From Streptomyces sp. NL15-2K (GTDB lineage Bacteria; Actinomycetota; Actinomycetes; Streptomycetales; Streptomycetaceae), in the NCBI RefSeq assembly GCF_030551255.1, contig NZ_CP130630.1, positions 9,237,001 through 9,301,000 on the forward strand: a stretch of 64,000 nucleotides of DNA, in the 5' to 3' direction. A program made the translations under genes and the position numbers. Below the pieces are notes generated by a model. That model saw only the letters and a list, made by a program, of their open reading frames with translations. It was not told the DNA's origin and did no database searches. Positions 26,599 to 35,116 of this stretch are shown piece after piece; the first letter of the stretch is position 1; each line of letters starts with the position of its first letter.

Positions 26599-27594
26599 AT
26601 GACGACAGATCACCTCACGCACGACCGGCCCACGGGCCCCGTACGGCACGCGGCGAGCAAGGTGCCGGAGGTGACCGTCTACTTCTGGATCATCAAGGTG
26701 CTGACGACCGGCATGGGCGAGACCGCCTCCGACTTCCTCGCCCACTGGCTCGGCCCGATCCCCGCCGTCGGCCTCGGCGCAGTCGCCCTGGTGGCCGCCC
26801 TGGCCGTGCAGTTCGCCGCCCGCCGGTACGTGGCCTGGATCTACTGGACGGCGATCGTCATGGTCAGCGTGTTCGGCACGATGGCCGCGGACGTCCTGCA
26901 CGTCGGCCTCGGTGTGCCGTACACGCTCTCGACCCCGTTCTTCATGGCCGCGCTCGCCGTCGTTTTCGCCCTCTGGCACCGCAGCGAGCGCACCCTGTCC
27001 ATCCACAGCATCCACACCCGGCGCCGCGAGAGCTTCTACTGGGCCGCCGTGCTGGCCACGTTCGCGCTGGGCACCGCCGCGGGGGATCTGACGGCCACCA
27101 TCGGCCTCGGCTACCTGGGCTCCGCCGTCCTGTACGCCGCCGCGATCGCCGTCCCTGCCGTCGCCCACCGCCGGGGCGGCCTGAACGCGGTGACCGCGTT
27201 CTGGGCGGCGTACGTCGTCACGCGCCCGCTCGGTGCCTCCGTCGCCGACTGGATGGCCGTGAGCCACGACCGAGGCGGACTGAACCTAGTGCCCCGGCAG
27301 GCAACGTTTGCCCGTTGAGGAGCGGCGTCCGGTGCGTGCTCTCGGCGTGCCGGCCGGAAGGCTCCGTCGATGGACCGGACGTACTTGGGCTTTCGGCCGG
27401 TGCGGCGAGTGGGGGCACCTCCCACGCCTTTAGGGCAGTGGGGGAGCGTGCCGGGCGTCGCGACGGGGCGAACGTTGCCTGTCGGGGCACTAGGCCTCGG
27501 GCCGGTCACGTTGTCGTGGACGGTGGCCATCCTCGGCTTCGTCGGCTACCTGGCCGCCTCTCGCAAGGACATCCGGCACGACAGCATGCCGTGA
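26599..27594 (+). pseudogene. COG4705-type multi-pass membrane protein, interrupted by a MITE
   Basis: Predicted integral membrane protein of the COG4705 group (function unknown). It starts MTTDHLTHDR, with the hallmark PEVTVYFWIIKVLTTGMGET, and later RRYVAWIYWTAIV, ERTLSIHSIHTRRRESFYWA and LGTAAGDLTATIGLGYLGS. At GGLNL (codon ending 27288) the reading frame enters the repeat element at 27286-27493 and stops at 27316. Beyond it the same frame resumes with GLGPVTLSWTVAILGFVGY and ends at 27594. Removing 204 bp (68 codons) joins the two parts without a frame change (GGLNL-GLGPV), so the insertion is recent. The truncated product has 239 residues and lacks the last helix. Confidence 0.85.
27286..27493 (+). 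mobile_element. MITE, copy 1 (about 204 bp, imperfect inverted repeats, CTAG ends)
   Basis: Begins CTAGTGCCCCGGCAGGCAAC and ends with the near-complement GTTGCCTGTCGGGGCACTAG, about 30-bp terminal inverted repeats with few mismatches. No transposase is encoded. A second copy, about 90 percent identical by eye and in opposite orientation, is at 45229-45430. Both copies have CTAG at both ends, consistent with a 4-bp CTAG (or TA) target duplication. The copy truncates the COG4705 gene. Confidence 0.9.
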
Positions 27595-27696
27595 TGCCGT
27601 TTTTACTCCGTACACACGGACTTGCCGATGCCTTGACGATCCGTTCTGTGGACGTTCAACCAGCGGTCCCTGCCCGGGGTGTGTGCCGCGTCTAGG

Positions 27697-27718
27697 TTCC
27701 TTCACGGTCGTGAAGGAA
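27697..27718 (+). promoter_or_regulatory. Palindrome/hairpin overlapping the ribosome site of the ABC operon
   Basis: TTCCTTCAC-ggtc-GTGAAGGAA is a perfect 9-bp stem with a 4-nt loop. Its 3' arm contains the Shine-Dalgarno sequence (GAAGGAAGG, 27712-27720) of the gene starting at 27726. It could hide the ribosome site in RNA or be a protein operator in DNA. Confidence 0.6.
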
Positions 27719-27725
27719 GGGACTC

Positions 27726-28688
27726 ATGGACGCACTCCTCGCAATCCGGGCTCGCGGGATCACCAAGTGTTTCGGCGACGTCGTCGCACTCGACGGCATC
27801 GATCTGGATGTGACGCAGGGGCAGATCCACGGCTTGGTCGGACCGAACGGCGCAGGCAAGACGACCTTGCTCGGCCTCCTGCTGGGCCTGGCCGTCGCCG
27901 ACAGCGGCCGCCTCGAGATCCTGGGTACGCGGGTCGGGCGGGCGCTCGCCGCTCCCGGCGGTGTCGCCGGCTTCGTGGACGGGCCCGGACTCTACCCCTC
28001 GCTCACGGCCAGGCAGAATCTCGCCGCGCTGGCCGCTCTTCGCGGCAGCGACGCGCGGACAGCGGGAATCGACGACGTGCTCGACCAGGTCGGGCTCATC
28101 GATGTCGCCGACGACCGGACCCGCGGATTCTCCCTCGGCATGCGCCAGCGGCTCGGGCTCGCCGCCGCCCTGCTCACAGAGCCCCGGCTGCTCGTGCTCG
28201 ACGAACCTGCCAACGGCCTCGACCCGGCCGGCACAAAACACGTACACGGTGTCCTCACCCGGCTCGCGGCGGACGGAACCAGCGTCGTGCTCTCGAGCCA
28301 TCGCATGGACGACCTCGGGGCGCTGTGCTCCGAGGTCACCATCCTCGCCACCGGACGGGTCGTCTTCTCCGGCCCGTTGACCAAGCTGGCCGCCGAAAAC
28401 CGTGAACTCGCCTACCGGTTGCTCACCTCCGACCCGAAGGCCGCCCGGCGGGTGGCTGACGACACGGCCGGGATCCGCGTCGTCGACGACGCCGTGACAC
28501 GGCACGACGCCAACGTGCTCGTCGTGCGCGCGCTCGTGCCCGCCCTCGACGAACTGGTGGTGCGGCTCGTAGGCGCCGGCGTCGCGGTGCGCGAACTCAC
28601 CCCCGTGGTGTCGCCGCTCGAGGCCGCGTTCCTCGCCCTCACCGAGCAGCACGAGCAGCACGAGCAGCATCAGGAGGCCGGCAGATGA
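27726..28688 (+). CDS. ABC-2 type exporter ATP-binding protein
   Basis: A 320-residue ATPase of the CcmA/DrrA-like exporter class. Walker A is GPNGAGKTTLLGLL, the signature is atypical but normal for this class (FSLGMRQRLGLAAAL), Walker B is LLVLDEPANGLDP and the H-loop is LSSHRMDDL. The C-terminal domain ends in a Gln/His/Glu repeat tail (TEQHEQHEQHQEAG) encoded by three 9-bp repeats. It starts at ATG 27726 behind a hairpin-embedded ribosome site, and overlaps the permease gene by 4 bp. Confidence 0.88.
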   Translation: MDALLAIRARGITKCFGDVVALDGIDLDVTQGQIHGLVGPNGAGKTTLLGLLLGLAVADSGRLEILGTRVGRALAAPGGVAGFVDGPGLYPSLTARQNLAALAALRGSDARTAGIDDVLDQVGLIDVADDRTRGFSLGMRQRLGLAAALLTEPRLLVLDEPANGLDPAGTKHVHGVLTRLAADGTSVVLSSHRMDDLGALCSEVTILATGRVVFSGPLTKLAAENRELAYRLLTSDPKAARRVADDTAGIRVVDDAVTRHDANVLVVRALVPALDELVVRLVGAGVAVRELTPVVSPLEAAFLALTEQHEQHEQHQEAGR

Positions 28689-30046
28689 CCGCGACCGTAG
28701 TCAACGACCAGGCTGCCGTTGCCAGTCGGGTCTCCGTGCCGCGCGGCTACCGCTTCGAGCTGGTGAAGCTGGTTTCACAATGGCGGATCCGCTTGCTGGT
28801 CCTCGCCTGCTGGATCGCACCGGCGCTCTTCGTCGCCGTGGTGAGCCGGCAGAGCACGCTCCCCACCGACACCCTCTTCGGTCGCTGGATGCACGCCACG
28901 GGGTGGGCCGGACCGCTGGTGATGCTCGGTTTCGCGGGCACCTGGGCGCTCCCGCTGCTGACCTCGGTGGTCGCCGGTGACGTGTTCGCCTCCGAGGACC
29001 GGCTCGGTACCTGGCGCCACCTGCTCGTGGCGGTCCGCTCCCCTCGACGGATCTTCGCGGCGAAGGCACTGGCCAGCCTCAGCGTCATCCTGCTGCTCGT
29101 AGCGGGGCTGGCCTGTTCCAGCACGGTCGGCGGGGTCGTGGCGGTCGGCGACCAGCCGCTGGCCGGCCTCGACGGCCACCTGCTGGCGCCGTCGGACGCC
29201 GCCGGAAAGGTCCTCCTCGCCTGGGTCTGTGTGCTCGCCCCGACCCTGGCCCTCGCCGCGATCGGACTGCTCGGGTCGGTCGCGCTGGGACGGTCCCCGA
29301 TGGGACTGCTGCTGCCCGCGCTCGTCGCGCTCGCGATGCAGCTCGCCCAGATGCTTCCGCTGCCCGTCGCCGTACGCCTCGCCCTGCCCAGCTACGCCTT
29401 CATCGCCTGGAACGGTCTGTTCACCAGCCCCATGCAGCTCGGCCCGCTCCTGATCGGCATCGTTGTCAGCCTGGCGTGGGCCGTGCTCGCGACCGCGCTG
29501 GCTTACGTGCTCTTCCTGCGGCGCGACTTCACCAACCCGACCTACGACGGCTCCGGACGCCGCGCTGTCACCACCGGACTCCTGCCGCTGGCCGCACTGG
29601 TCGCCCTCACGGTCACGGTCGTCACCGTGGCGACCCCGTCCACGGGTTCCGGAATCCAGCAGGACAAGGTGCAGCGGTCGGTCGCCACGGCCTTCGCCCA
29701 CCTCTACCGCTTGCAGACCGAGCAGCTCAACCGCCCCGACGTCACCGAGGCGCAGCTGCGGGCCACGGCCGCGTGCGACAAGGGCGCCGGCCGGCTCGCC
29801 GCCGAGGGACCGGGCAACGACTGGCGCTGCGTCGTCTCCTGGCATCTCCCCGGTGTCGAGGCCACAGGGCAGGCCGTCTACCAGCTCGACGTCACCGCGG
29901 ACGGGCGGTTCGTCGCCGATGGCGACGGACCTAAGGAAGTGAACGGCTACTTCCTGGTGCGGACCCCGATCGGGGACGCACCGAACCCGCTCTGGCAGTT
30001 CGACAGCAACGTCGAACTGCTCTCCACCCCACCCCCGAAGGGATAA
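28685..30046 (+). CDS. ABC exporter permease with extracytoplasmic C-terminal domain
   Basis: A 453-residue membrane protein with about six or seven hydrophobic helices (first at 35-52, last at about 300-318). A soluble tail of about 130 residues follows (from STGSGIQQDKVQRSV), containing one Cys pair (TAACDKGAG and NDWRCVVS) that could form a disulfide outside the cell. Partner of the ATPase at 27726. The downstream secreted phosphoesterase in the same operon may be functionally connected. The exported substrate is unknown. Confidence 0.8.
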   Translation: MTATVVNDQAAVASRVSVPRGYRFELVKLVSQWRIRLLVLACWIAPALFVAVVSRQSTLPTDTLFGRWMHATGWAGPLVMLGFAGTWALPLLTSVVAGDVFASEDRLGTWRHLLVAVRSPRRIFAAKALASLSVILLLVAGLACSSTVGGVVAVGDQPLAGLDGHLLAPSDAAGKVLLAWVCVLAPTLALAAIGLLGSVALGRSPMGLLLPALVALAMQLAQMLPLPVAVRLALPSYAFIAWNGLFTSPMQLGPLLIGIVVSLAWAVLATALAYVLFLRRDFTNPTYDGSGRRAVTTGLLPLAALVALTVTVVTVATPSTGSGIQQDKVQRSVATAFAHLYRLQTEQLNRPDVTEAQLRATAACDKGAGRLAAEGPGNDWRCVVSWHLPGVEATGQAVYQLDVTADGRFVADGDGPKEVNGYFLVRTPIGDAPNPLWQFDSNVELLSTPPPKG

Positions 30047-30050
30047 CTCC

Positions 30051-32807
30051 ATGCAGGTAACACGCCGCCGCAGGCGTGTCGAGAAGGAGCGTTCCGGATT
30101 TCTCGGCAGACGCCTCGGCCGCCGGATACCCCTGCTGACGACGGGCACCACCGCTGTCGCCCTCGTCGCCGCCGGCACCGCATTCGCCCAGACGACCCAG
30201 TTCGGCACCGACCAGGTCGGCCAGGTCACCGATCATGGCCAGGTCATCTCCAGCGACCAGTACATCGCCCCGTACGGCGACCACCTCGTCGTCGACAACG
30301 GCAAGATCATGTCGTCCTCGGTCAGCCCGGACGGCACCCACCTCGCGGCCTCGGTCACCGACGGCGGGGCGGCGCTGTCCATCGTGGACCTGAAGAACTG
30401 GAAGGTGCAGCAGCTCGTCGGCAACTCCGCGTCGTCGAACCCGCGCATCAGCGGCAATGACGTGGGCCAGGAAGGCCCAACGTACTCACCCGACGGCAAG
30501 CAGCTGTGGCTGGGCCAGACCGACGGCTACACCAAGTTCACCGTGAACCCGGACGGCGGCGTCGCCGACCCGACGGCCGTCAAGATCCCGGCGGACGGGG
30601 CCAAGCACGCTCTGGTGGGCGAGGCGGTGTTCTCGCCCGACGGCTCCACCGTGTACTCCGCCGTCAACGGCCAGAACCGAGTGGTCGCCATCGACACGGC
30701 GACCGGGACCATCGAGCAGAGCTGGGCCGTGGGCAACGCCCCGCGTGACATGGTCGAGGTCGGATCCAAGCTCTACGTCAGCAATGAGGGCGGGCGCCCG
30801 GCGAAGCCCGGCGACACCACCATCAACTCGTACGGCACCCAGGTGCCGGCCAGCCCGGTGACCGCCGCCACCACCACCGGCACGGTCAGCGTCATCGACC
30901 TGGCGAACCCGTCCGCCGCCGTCGCAAGCATCAACGTCGGCCTGCACCCGACCGCGCTGTACGCCAAGAAGGGCGCGCTGTTCGTCACCAACACCGCCAC
31001 CAACGACGTGTCGGTCATCAACACCGCCGACGACAAGGTCGTGCAGACCATCGCCACCCAGCCGTGGCCGGAGGCGTCCGTGGGCTACGAGCCCGACGCG
31101 GTGACGCTCACCGACGACGGCCACCTGCTGGTGACGCTCGGCCGCGCCAACGCGGTCGCCGTCTACCGGTACACGAGCCCGCAGGAGCCGGTCAGTTACG
31201 TCGGCCTGCTCCCGACGGACTACTTCCCCGCGGAGATCGCTACCGTCGGCAACCAGGTGCTGGTCTCCAACACCCGTGGTGTCGACGCCCGCCGCCCCAC
31301 CAACAGCGCCGGGCACGGCACCCACGACACGACCTCGAGCCTGCAGCGCTTCACACTGCCGGACGACAGCGTCATCAAGTCCGAGACGGCCAAGGTCTTC
31401 CAGCAGAACGGCTGGAACGCCGGCTCGGTCGCGCCGACCGACGGCAAGAGCACGGTGAAGCCGGTGTCGGTCCCCGCGCGGCTCGGCGACCTCTCGACGA
31501 TCAAGCACGTCTTCCTGATCGTCAAGGAGAACCGGACCTACGACCAGGTCCTCGGCGACATGCCGCAGGGCAACGGCGATCCGTCGCTGGCGGAGTTCGG
31601 CGAGAACGTGACGCCGAACCAGCACGCGCTGGCCCAGCAGTTCGGGCTGTACGACAACATGTACGACATCGGCACGAACTCCGCCGAGGGCCACAACTGG
31701 CTGATGCAGGCCGACGATCCGGAGTACACCGAGTCCTCTGCCGGTGAGTACGCACGCAGTTACGACACCGAGGACGACGCACTCGGCCACCAGCGGACCG
31801 GGTTCCTCTGGACCGGCGCCCAGGCGGCCGGCAGGTCCGTACGGGACTTCGGCGAGTTCCAGCAGTTCCTGACCAAACCGTCGGGCGCGACCTGGCAGAA
31901 CCTGTACTGCGACGCCAAGAACATGGACGCGACCGGGCAGGACACCGCCTACACCCTGAACTCGTCCTCGCCGATCCCGTCCCTCAACGACGTGTCGGTG
32001 CACGGCTTCCCGAAGTTCGACACCAGCATCCCGGACATCTACCGGGAGCAGATCTGGAAGCGTGACTTCGAGAAGAACGGGCCGGCGAACCTGAACATGT
32101 TCTGGCTCTCCAGCGACCACACCGGTGGCCCGGCGAACGCCGCCTCCCAGGTCGCGGACAACGACCTCGCGACCGGCAGGATCGTCGACGAGATCTCGCA
32201 CAGCAAGTACTGGAAGGACTCGGCGATCTTCGTCGTCGAGGACGACTCCCAGGCCGGCCTCGACCACGTCGACGGCCACCGCGCCCCGATCCAGATCATC
32301 AGCCCCTGGGCCCGGCACGGCACCGTCGACAACCACTACTACACCCAGATCACGATGATCCGGACCATCGAGCAGATCCTCGGCATCCACCCGATGAACC
32401 AGAAGGACAGCGCGGCCACCCCGATGCGTGGGGCGTTCACCCAGCACCCGGACTACACACCGTTCAAGGCGCTGCCCAACCGGACCTCGCTGACCACGGG
32501 CCTGTCGACCCCGCCTGCCTGCGGCGTGGACACCCCGGCGCCCCAGGACCCCAGTGCGGCCGCGGTGCCGTCGGCGAAGGTGCCGGCGGACGAGCGGGCG
32601 GTCGCGGCGAAGTGGGAGGACTGGAAGTCGCACCAGCGGCTGACCGGCCCGAACGCCGTACCCGACTTCGCGAACCCCGCGCAGATGAACCACTTCACGT
32701 GGTACCAGACGCACGACTGGAAGAAGCCGTACCCCGGCGAGAGCAAGATTCTCACGCCGGACGACGTACCGGGCGCCTACCTCCCGTCGCCGGAGTCCGA
32801 CGGCTGA
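30051..32807 (+). CDS. Secreted bifunctional YncE-like beta-propeller / phosphoesterase protein
   Basis: A 918-residue exported protein with a basic N terminus, hydrophobic segment and AxA site (GTAFAQ, about residue 45). Residues 70-450 are a YncE-type propeller with repeats such as MSSSVSPDGTHLAASV and GTVSVIDLANPSAAVASI. Residues 480-780 form a phosphoesterase/alkaline-phosphatase-superfamily domain (IKHVFLIVKENRTYDQVLGD, then GTNSAEGHNWLMQ, and IFVVEDDSQAGLDHVDGHRA with metal-binding Asp/His). It starts 4 bp after the permease stop, so it is part of the ABC operon. Substrate unknown; the family includes phospholipase C-like enzymes. A strong terminator follows. Confidence 0.85.
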   Translation: MQVTRRRRRVEKERSGFLGRRLGRRIPLLTTGTTAVALVAAGTAFAQTTQFGTDQVGQVTDHGQVISSDQYIAPYGDHLVVDNGKIMSSSVSPDGTHLAASVTDGGAALSIVDLKNWKVQQLVGNSASSNPRISGNDVGQEGPTYSPDGKQLWLGQTDGYTKFTVNPDGGVADPTAVKIPADGAKHALVGEAVFSPDGSTVYSAVNGQNRVVAIDTATGTIEQSWAVGNAPRDMVEVGSKLYVSNEGGRPAKPGDTTINSYGTQVPASPVTAATTTGTVSVIDLANPSAAVASINVGLHPTALYAKKGALFVTNTATNDVSVINTADDKVVQTIATQPWPEASVGYEPDAVTLTDDGHLLVTLGRANAVAVYRYTSPQEPVSYVGLLPTDYFPAEIATVGNQVLVSNTRGVDARRPTNSAGHGTHDTTSSLQRFTLPDDSVIKSETAKVFQQNGWNAGSVAPTDGKSTVKPVSVPARLGDLSTIKHVFLIVKENRTYDQVLGDMPQGNGDPSLAEFGENVTPNQHALAQQFGLYDNMYDIGTNSAEGHNWLMQADDPEYTESSAGEYARSYDTEDDALGHQRTGFLWTGAQAAGRSVRDFGEFQQFLTKPSGATWQNLYCDAKNMDATGQDTAYTLNSSSPIPSLNDVSVHGFPKFDTSIPDIYREQIWKRDFEKNGPANLNMFWLSSDHTGGPANAASQVADNDLATGRIVDEISHSKYWKDSAIFVVEDDSQAGLDHVDGHRAPIQIISPWARHGTVDNHYYTQITMIRTIEQILGIHPMNQKDSAATPMRGAFTQHPDYTPFKALPNRTSLTTGLSTPPACGVDTPAPQDPSAAAVPSAKVPADERAVAAKWEDWKSHQRLTGPNAVPDFANPAQMNHFTWYQTHDWKKPYPGESKILTPDDVPGAYLPSPESDG

Positions 32808-32827
32808 CGCAGCCCTGATCCCCGCAC

Positions 32828-32865
32828 AGGCCCCCTGGTCGGCGTCACCGCTGACCAGGGGGCCT
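32828..32865 (+). terminator. Rho-independent-type terminator
   Basis: AGGCCCCCTGGTC (32828-32840) pairs perfectly with GACCAGGGGGCCT (32853-32865), a 13-bp stem with a 12-nt loop, 20 bp after the stop of the phosphoesterase gene. Confidence 0.9.
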
Positions 32866-32977
32866 CCTCTATGTCCCGGGCAACGGACCGGCAGACGTCC
32901 GGCGGGCGCGCCTGGCGGACACCTCGTAGGTTGGAGAGGCAAGCGGTCGCGCTCGTAAAGATCGGCAGGTCACGCGC

Positions 32978-34213
32978 GTGACGACAGCAGAGATCGATTT
33001 CGAGGAGCTGTTCGACGCCGCACCGAACCCGTACCTGGTGCTGGACGCCGACCTGGTGGTCCGCTACGCCAACCGGGCCTACCTCCAGGTCACTGGCCGG
33101 ACCCGCGAAGGGCTGGTCGGGCGGTACATCTTGGAGGCGTTTCCGGACACCCCCGCCGCGCCGGAAGCGGCGCGTGACTTCGGCGCCTCACTCCAGCGCG
33201 TGCTGGACTCCCGGGAGCCCGATGTGGTGGCACCGCACCGATTCGACATTTCCGTCGCCGGCGGGCCGGGCGACCTCGAGGAGCGCTGGTGGTGCGGGAT
33301 GTCCAGCCCCGTCCTGGGGCCGGACGGCACCGTGAAATGGATCATCGCGCGGGCCGACGACGTCACCGAGTTCATGCGTTCCCCTGTCATCCGTGAGCTC
33401 GCCCCGCCGCTGAACAAGCAGGCGACAGGGATCGCGGCCCAGGTCTACGCCCGGTCACACGATCTGGAACAGCTGAACGAGCAACTGCGCCAGGCGCATG
33501 CCCACGAACGGGAAATCGCCGTCACCCTGCAGGAGGTCATGCTCCGCTCGCCCGACCTGGACAGGCACCGGGACATCGCCGTGCGCTACCTGCCCGCCAG
33601 CGGATCACTCAACGTGTGCGGTGACTGGTACGACGTGGTCGATCTGCCGCCCGACCGCTGCTCCATCGCTGTCGGGGACGTCGTGGGCCACGGCCTGCAG
33701 GCCGCCGCCGTCATGGGCATGCTGCGCAGCGCCCTGAGCGCGGCCATCCGAGCCGTTCCCAGCCCCGCGCAGGCCCTGGAGGTACTGGGCCTGTACGCCC
33801 GGGCGGTCGACGGCGCGCTGGCCACCACCGTGGCCAAAGTGCTCATCGACCCGCGCAGCCGGCTGATCATCTACAGCAACGCCGGCCACCCACCGCCGGT
33901 ACTGCTCCATCCGGACGGCAGCCGGCAACTGCTGGACCAAGCCACGGATCCACCGCTGGGCGCCCGACCGGAACATGTCCCCCGCCCTCAGGCCGTCCTG
34001 TCCTACACCCCGGGGGACACCCTCGTGCTCTACACCGACGGGCTCATCGAACGCCGCGGTGAAGACATCGATATCGGTCTGGCCCGGCTGACCGACTCCC
34101 TCGCCCAGTACAGCACCCTCCCCGTCGAAGAACTCGCCGATGCGCTGCTGGCCCACCTGGGCGTCGACGGCGGTGGCTGGGACGACATCGCCCTGGTCGT
34201 CGTCCGTCTGTGA
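32978..34213 (+). CDS. PAS-domain SpoIIE-family protein phosphatase
   Basis: A 411-residue cytosolic PP2C-like (SpoIIE/RsbU) phosphatase. The N-terminal PAS domain (FEELFDAAPNPYLVLDADLV) senses a signal. A short coiled linker (DLEQLNEQLRQAHAHER) leads to the phosphatase domain with metal-binding motifs VCGDWYD, VGDVVGHGLQAAA and WDDIALVVV. Such proteins dephosphorylate anti-anti-sigma factors in Streptomyces. No sigma-factor partner gene is adjacent. Single gene, start GTG 32978. Confidence 0.88.
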   Translation: MTTAEIDFEELFDAAPNPYLVLDADLVVRYANRAYLQVTGRTREGLVGRYILEAFPDTPAAPEAARDFGASLQRVLDSREPDVVAPHRFDISVAGGPGDLEERWWCGMSSPVLGPDGTVKWIIARADDVTEFMRSPVIRELAPPLNKQATGIAAQVYARSHDLEQLNEQLRQAHAHEREIAVTLQEVMLRSPDLDRHRDIAVRYLPASGSLNVCGDWYDVVDLPPDRCSIAVGDVVGHGLQAAAVMGMLRSALSAAIRAVPSPAQALEVLGLYARAVDGALATTVAKVLIDPRSRLIIYSNAGHPPPVLLHPDGSRQLLDQATDPPLGARPEHVPRPQAVLSYTPGDTLVLYTDGLIERRGEDIDIGLARLTDSLAQYSTLPVEELADALLAHLGVDGGGWDDIALVVVRL

Positions 34214-34274
34214 CCGTATCCGCGGGCATCACGGCCGATGTGACAGCGCGTCCGGCCTTGCGCCGAAGCCTCAT

Positions 34275-34305
34275 CTAGATGAAAATGACAATCGTATTCA
34301 TCTAG
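34275..34305. promoter_or_regulatory. 31-bp Fur/Zur-like palindrome in front of the NRPS/PKS operon
   Basis: The arms CTAGATGAA and TTCATCTAG are perfectly complementary and enclose an AT-rich core TGAAAATGACAATCG. Overall 12 of 15 arm positions match. The core resembles actinobacterial Zur/Fur boxes (TGAAAATGA-type half-sites). It ends 14 bp before the first gene's start, so a bound repressor would block transcription or initiation. Confidence 0.65.
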
Positions 34306-34319
34306 CTCCGGGGGTTGTC

Positions 34320-35057
34320 GTGTTGGATCCGTACGAACGCTCGGCCGAGTACCTCGACCTCATGATCGCCGGGACATGGCAGTCCCTAGGCCCGGCGTTG
34401 GCCGAAGCGCTCCAGCAGGTGAAGGCGGGGCCCGGGCCGGTGGTCGATGTCGGGGCCGGTACCGGCAGGGGAGTGCGAGTGATCTGTGCCGCGCTTGAGG
34501 GCGATGACCCCGTGCTGGCCGTCGAGCCCTCTTCCGCCATGCGCGCCGTGCTGCTGGCGCGCGTCCACGACGACCCTGACCTGCGCGAGCGCGTCACGGT
34601 GCTGGCGGAGGACGCCGTACGCGCCTCGCTCCCCGACGGTCTGCGCGCGATGGTCGCGATGAACGTACTGGGACACCTGCCGCCGGCCGAACGGCGGGCC
34701 TTGTGGGCGGGTGCCGCACGCCGACTCGCAACCGGCGGCGCACTCGTCGTCAGCGTCACTCCGCCCTTCGCGCCCGAGCAGGTTCCGCGCACTCGGATGG
34801 CTTCGGTGGCCGTGGGCGCCCTCCACTACGAGGGGTGGGCCACCGCGGAGCCCTCGGGGGAGGACGAGATCACGTGGCGCATGGACTACCGCGTCCTGCG
34901 GGACGGTCGGCCGCTGTCCGAGGTCACGGTCGACTACCGCTGGTGGGTGGCGAGCGAGAGCCGGCTGGCCGAGGAGGCCGCCGAAGCCGGGCTGGTGATG
35001 CGGCCCGTAGGGCAGCCCGGTCTCGGGCTGCACCTCCTCACGCGCCCGGGTGAGTAA
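34320..35057 (+). CDS. Class I SAM-dependent methyltransferase (first gene of NRPS/PKS cluster)
   Basis: A 245-residue Rossmann-fold methyltransferase with motif I PVVDVGAGTGRGVRV, the acidic end of strand 2 (VLAVEPSSAMR) and motif IV (MVAMNVLGHLPPAERR). It starts at GTG 34320, behind a GGGGG ribosome site and directly downstream of the metal-box-like palindrome. A TTG at 34323 is an alternative. It is the first gene of the plus-strand cluster (59-bp gap to the NRPS). It is not of the NRPS-embedded type, so it could act in tailoring. Substrate unknown. Confidence 0.75.
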   Translation: MLDPYERSAEYLDLMIAGTWQSLGPALAEALQQVKAGPGPVVDVGAGTGRGVRVICAALEGDDPVLAVEPSSAMRAVLLARVHDDPDLRERVTVLAEDAVRASLPDGLRAMVAMNVLGHLPPAERRALWAGAARRLATGGALVVSVTPPFAPEQVPRTRMASVAVGALHYEGWATAEPSGEDEITWRMDYRVLRDGRPLSEVTVDYRWWVASESRLAEEAAEAGLVMRPVGQPGLGLHLLTRPGE

Positions 35058-35116
35058 CGCCTGCTGTCCGGAATGACCCATCACACCGTCCATATCTTCC
35101 ACGGAGCGGAGGCCGG

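Noticed and set aside
34140..34319. Extended N terminus of the cluster's first methyltransferase
   Set aside because: The upstream part overlaps the end of the SpoIIE gene and runs through the palindromic operator; the composition is not protein-like.
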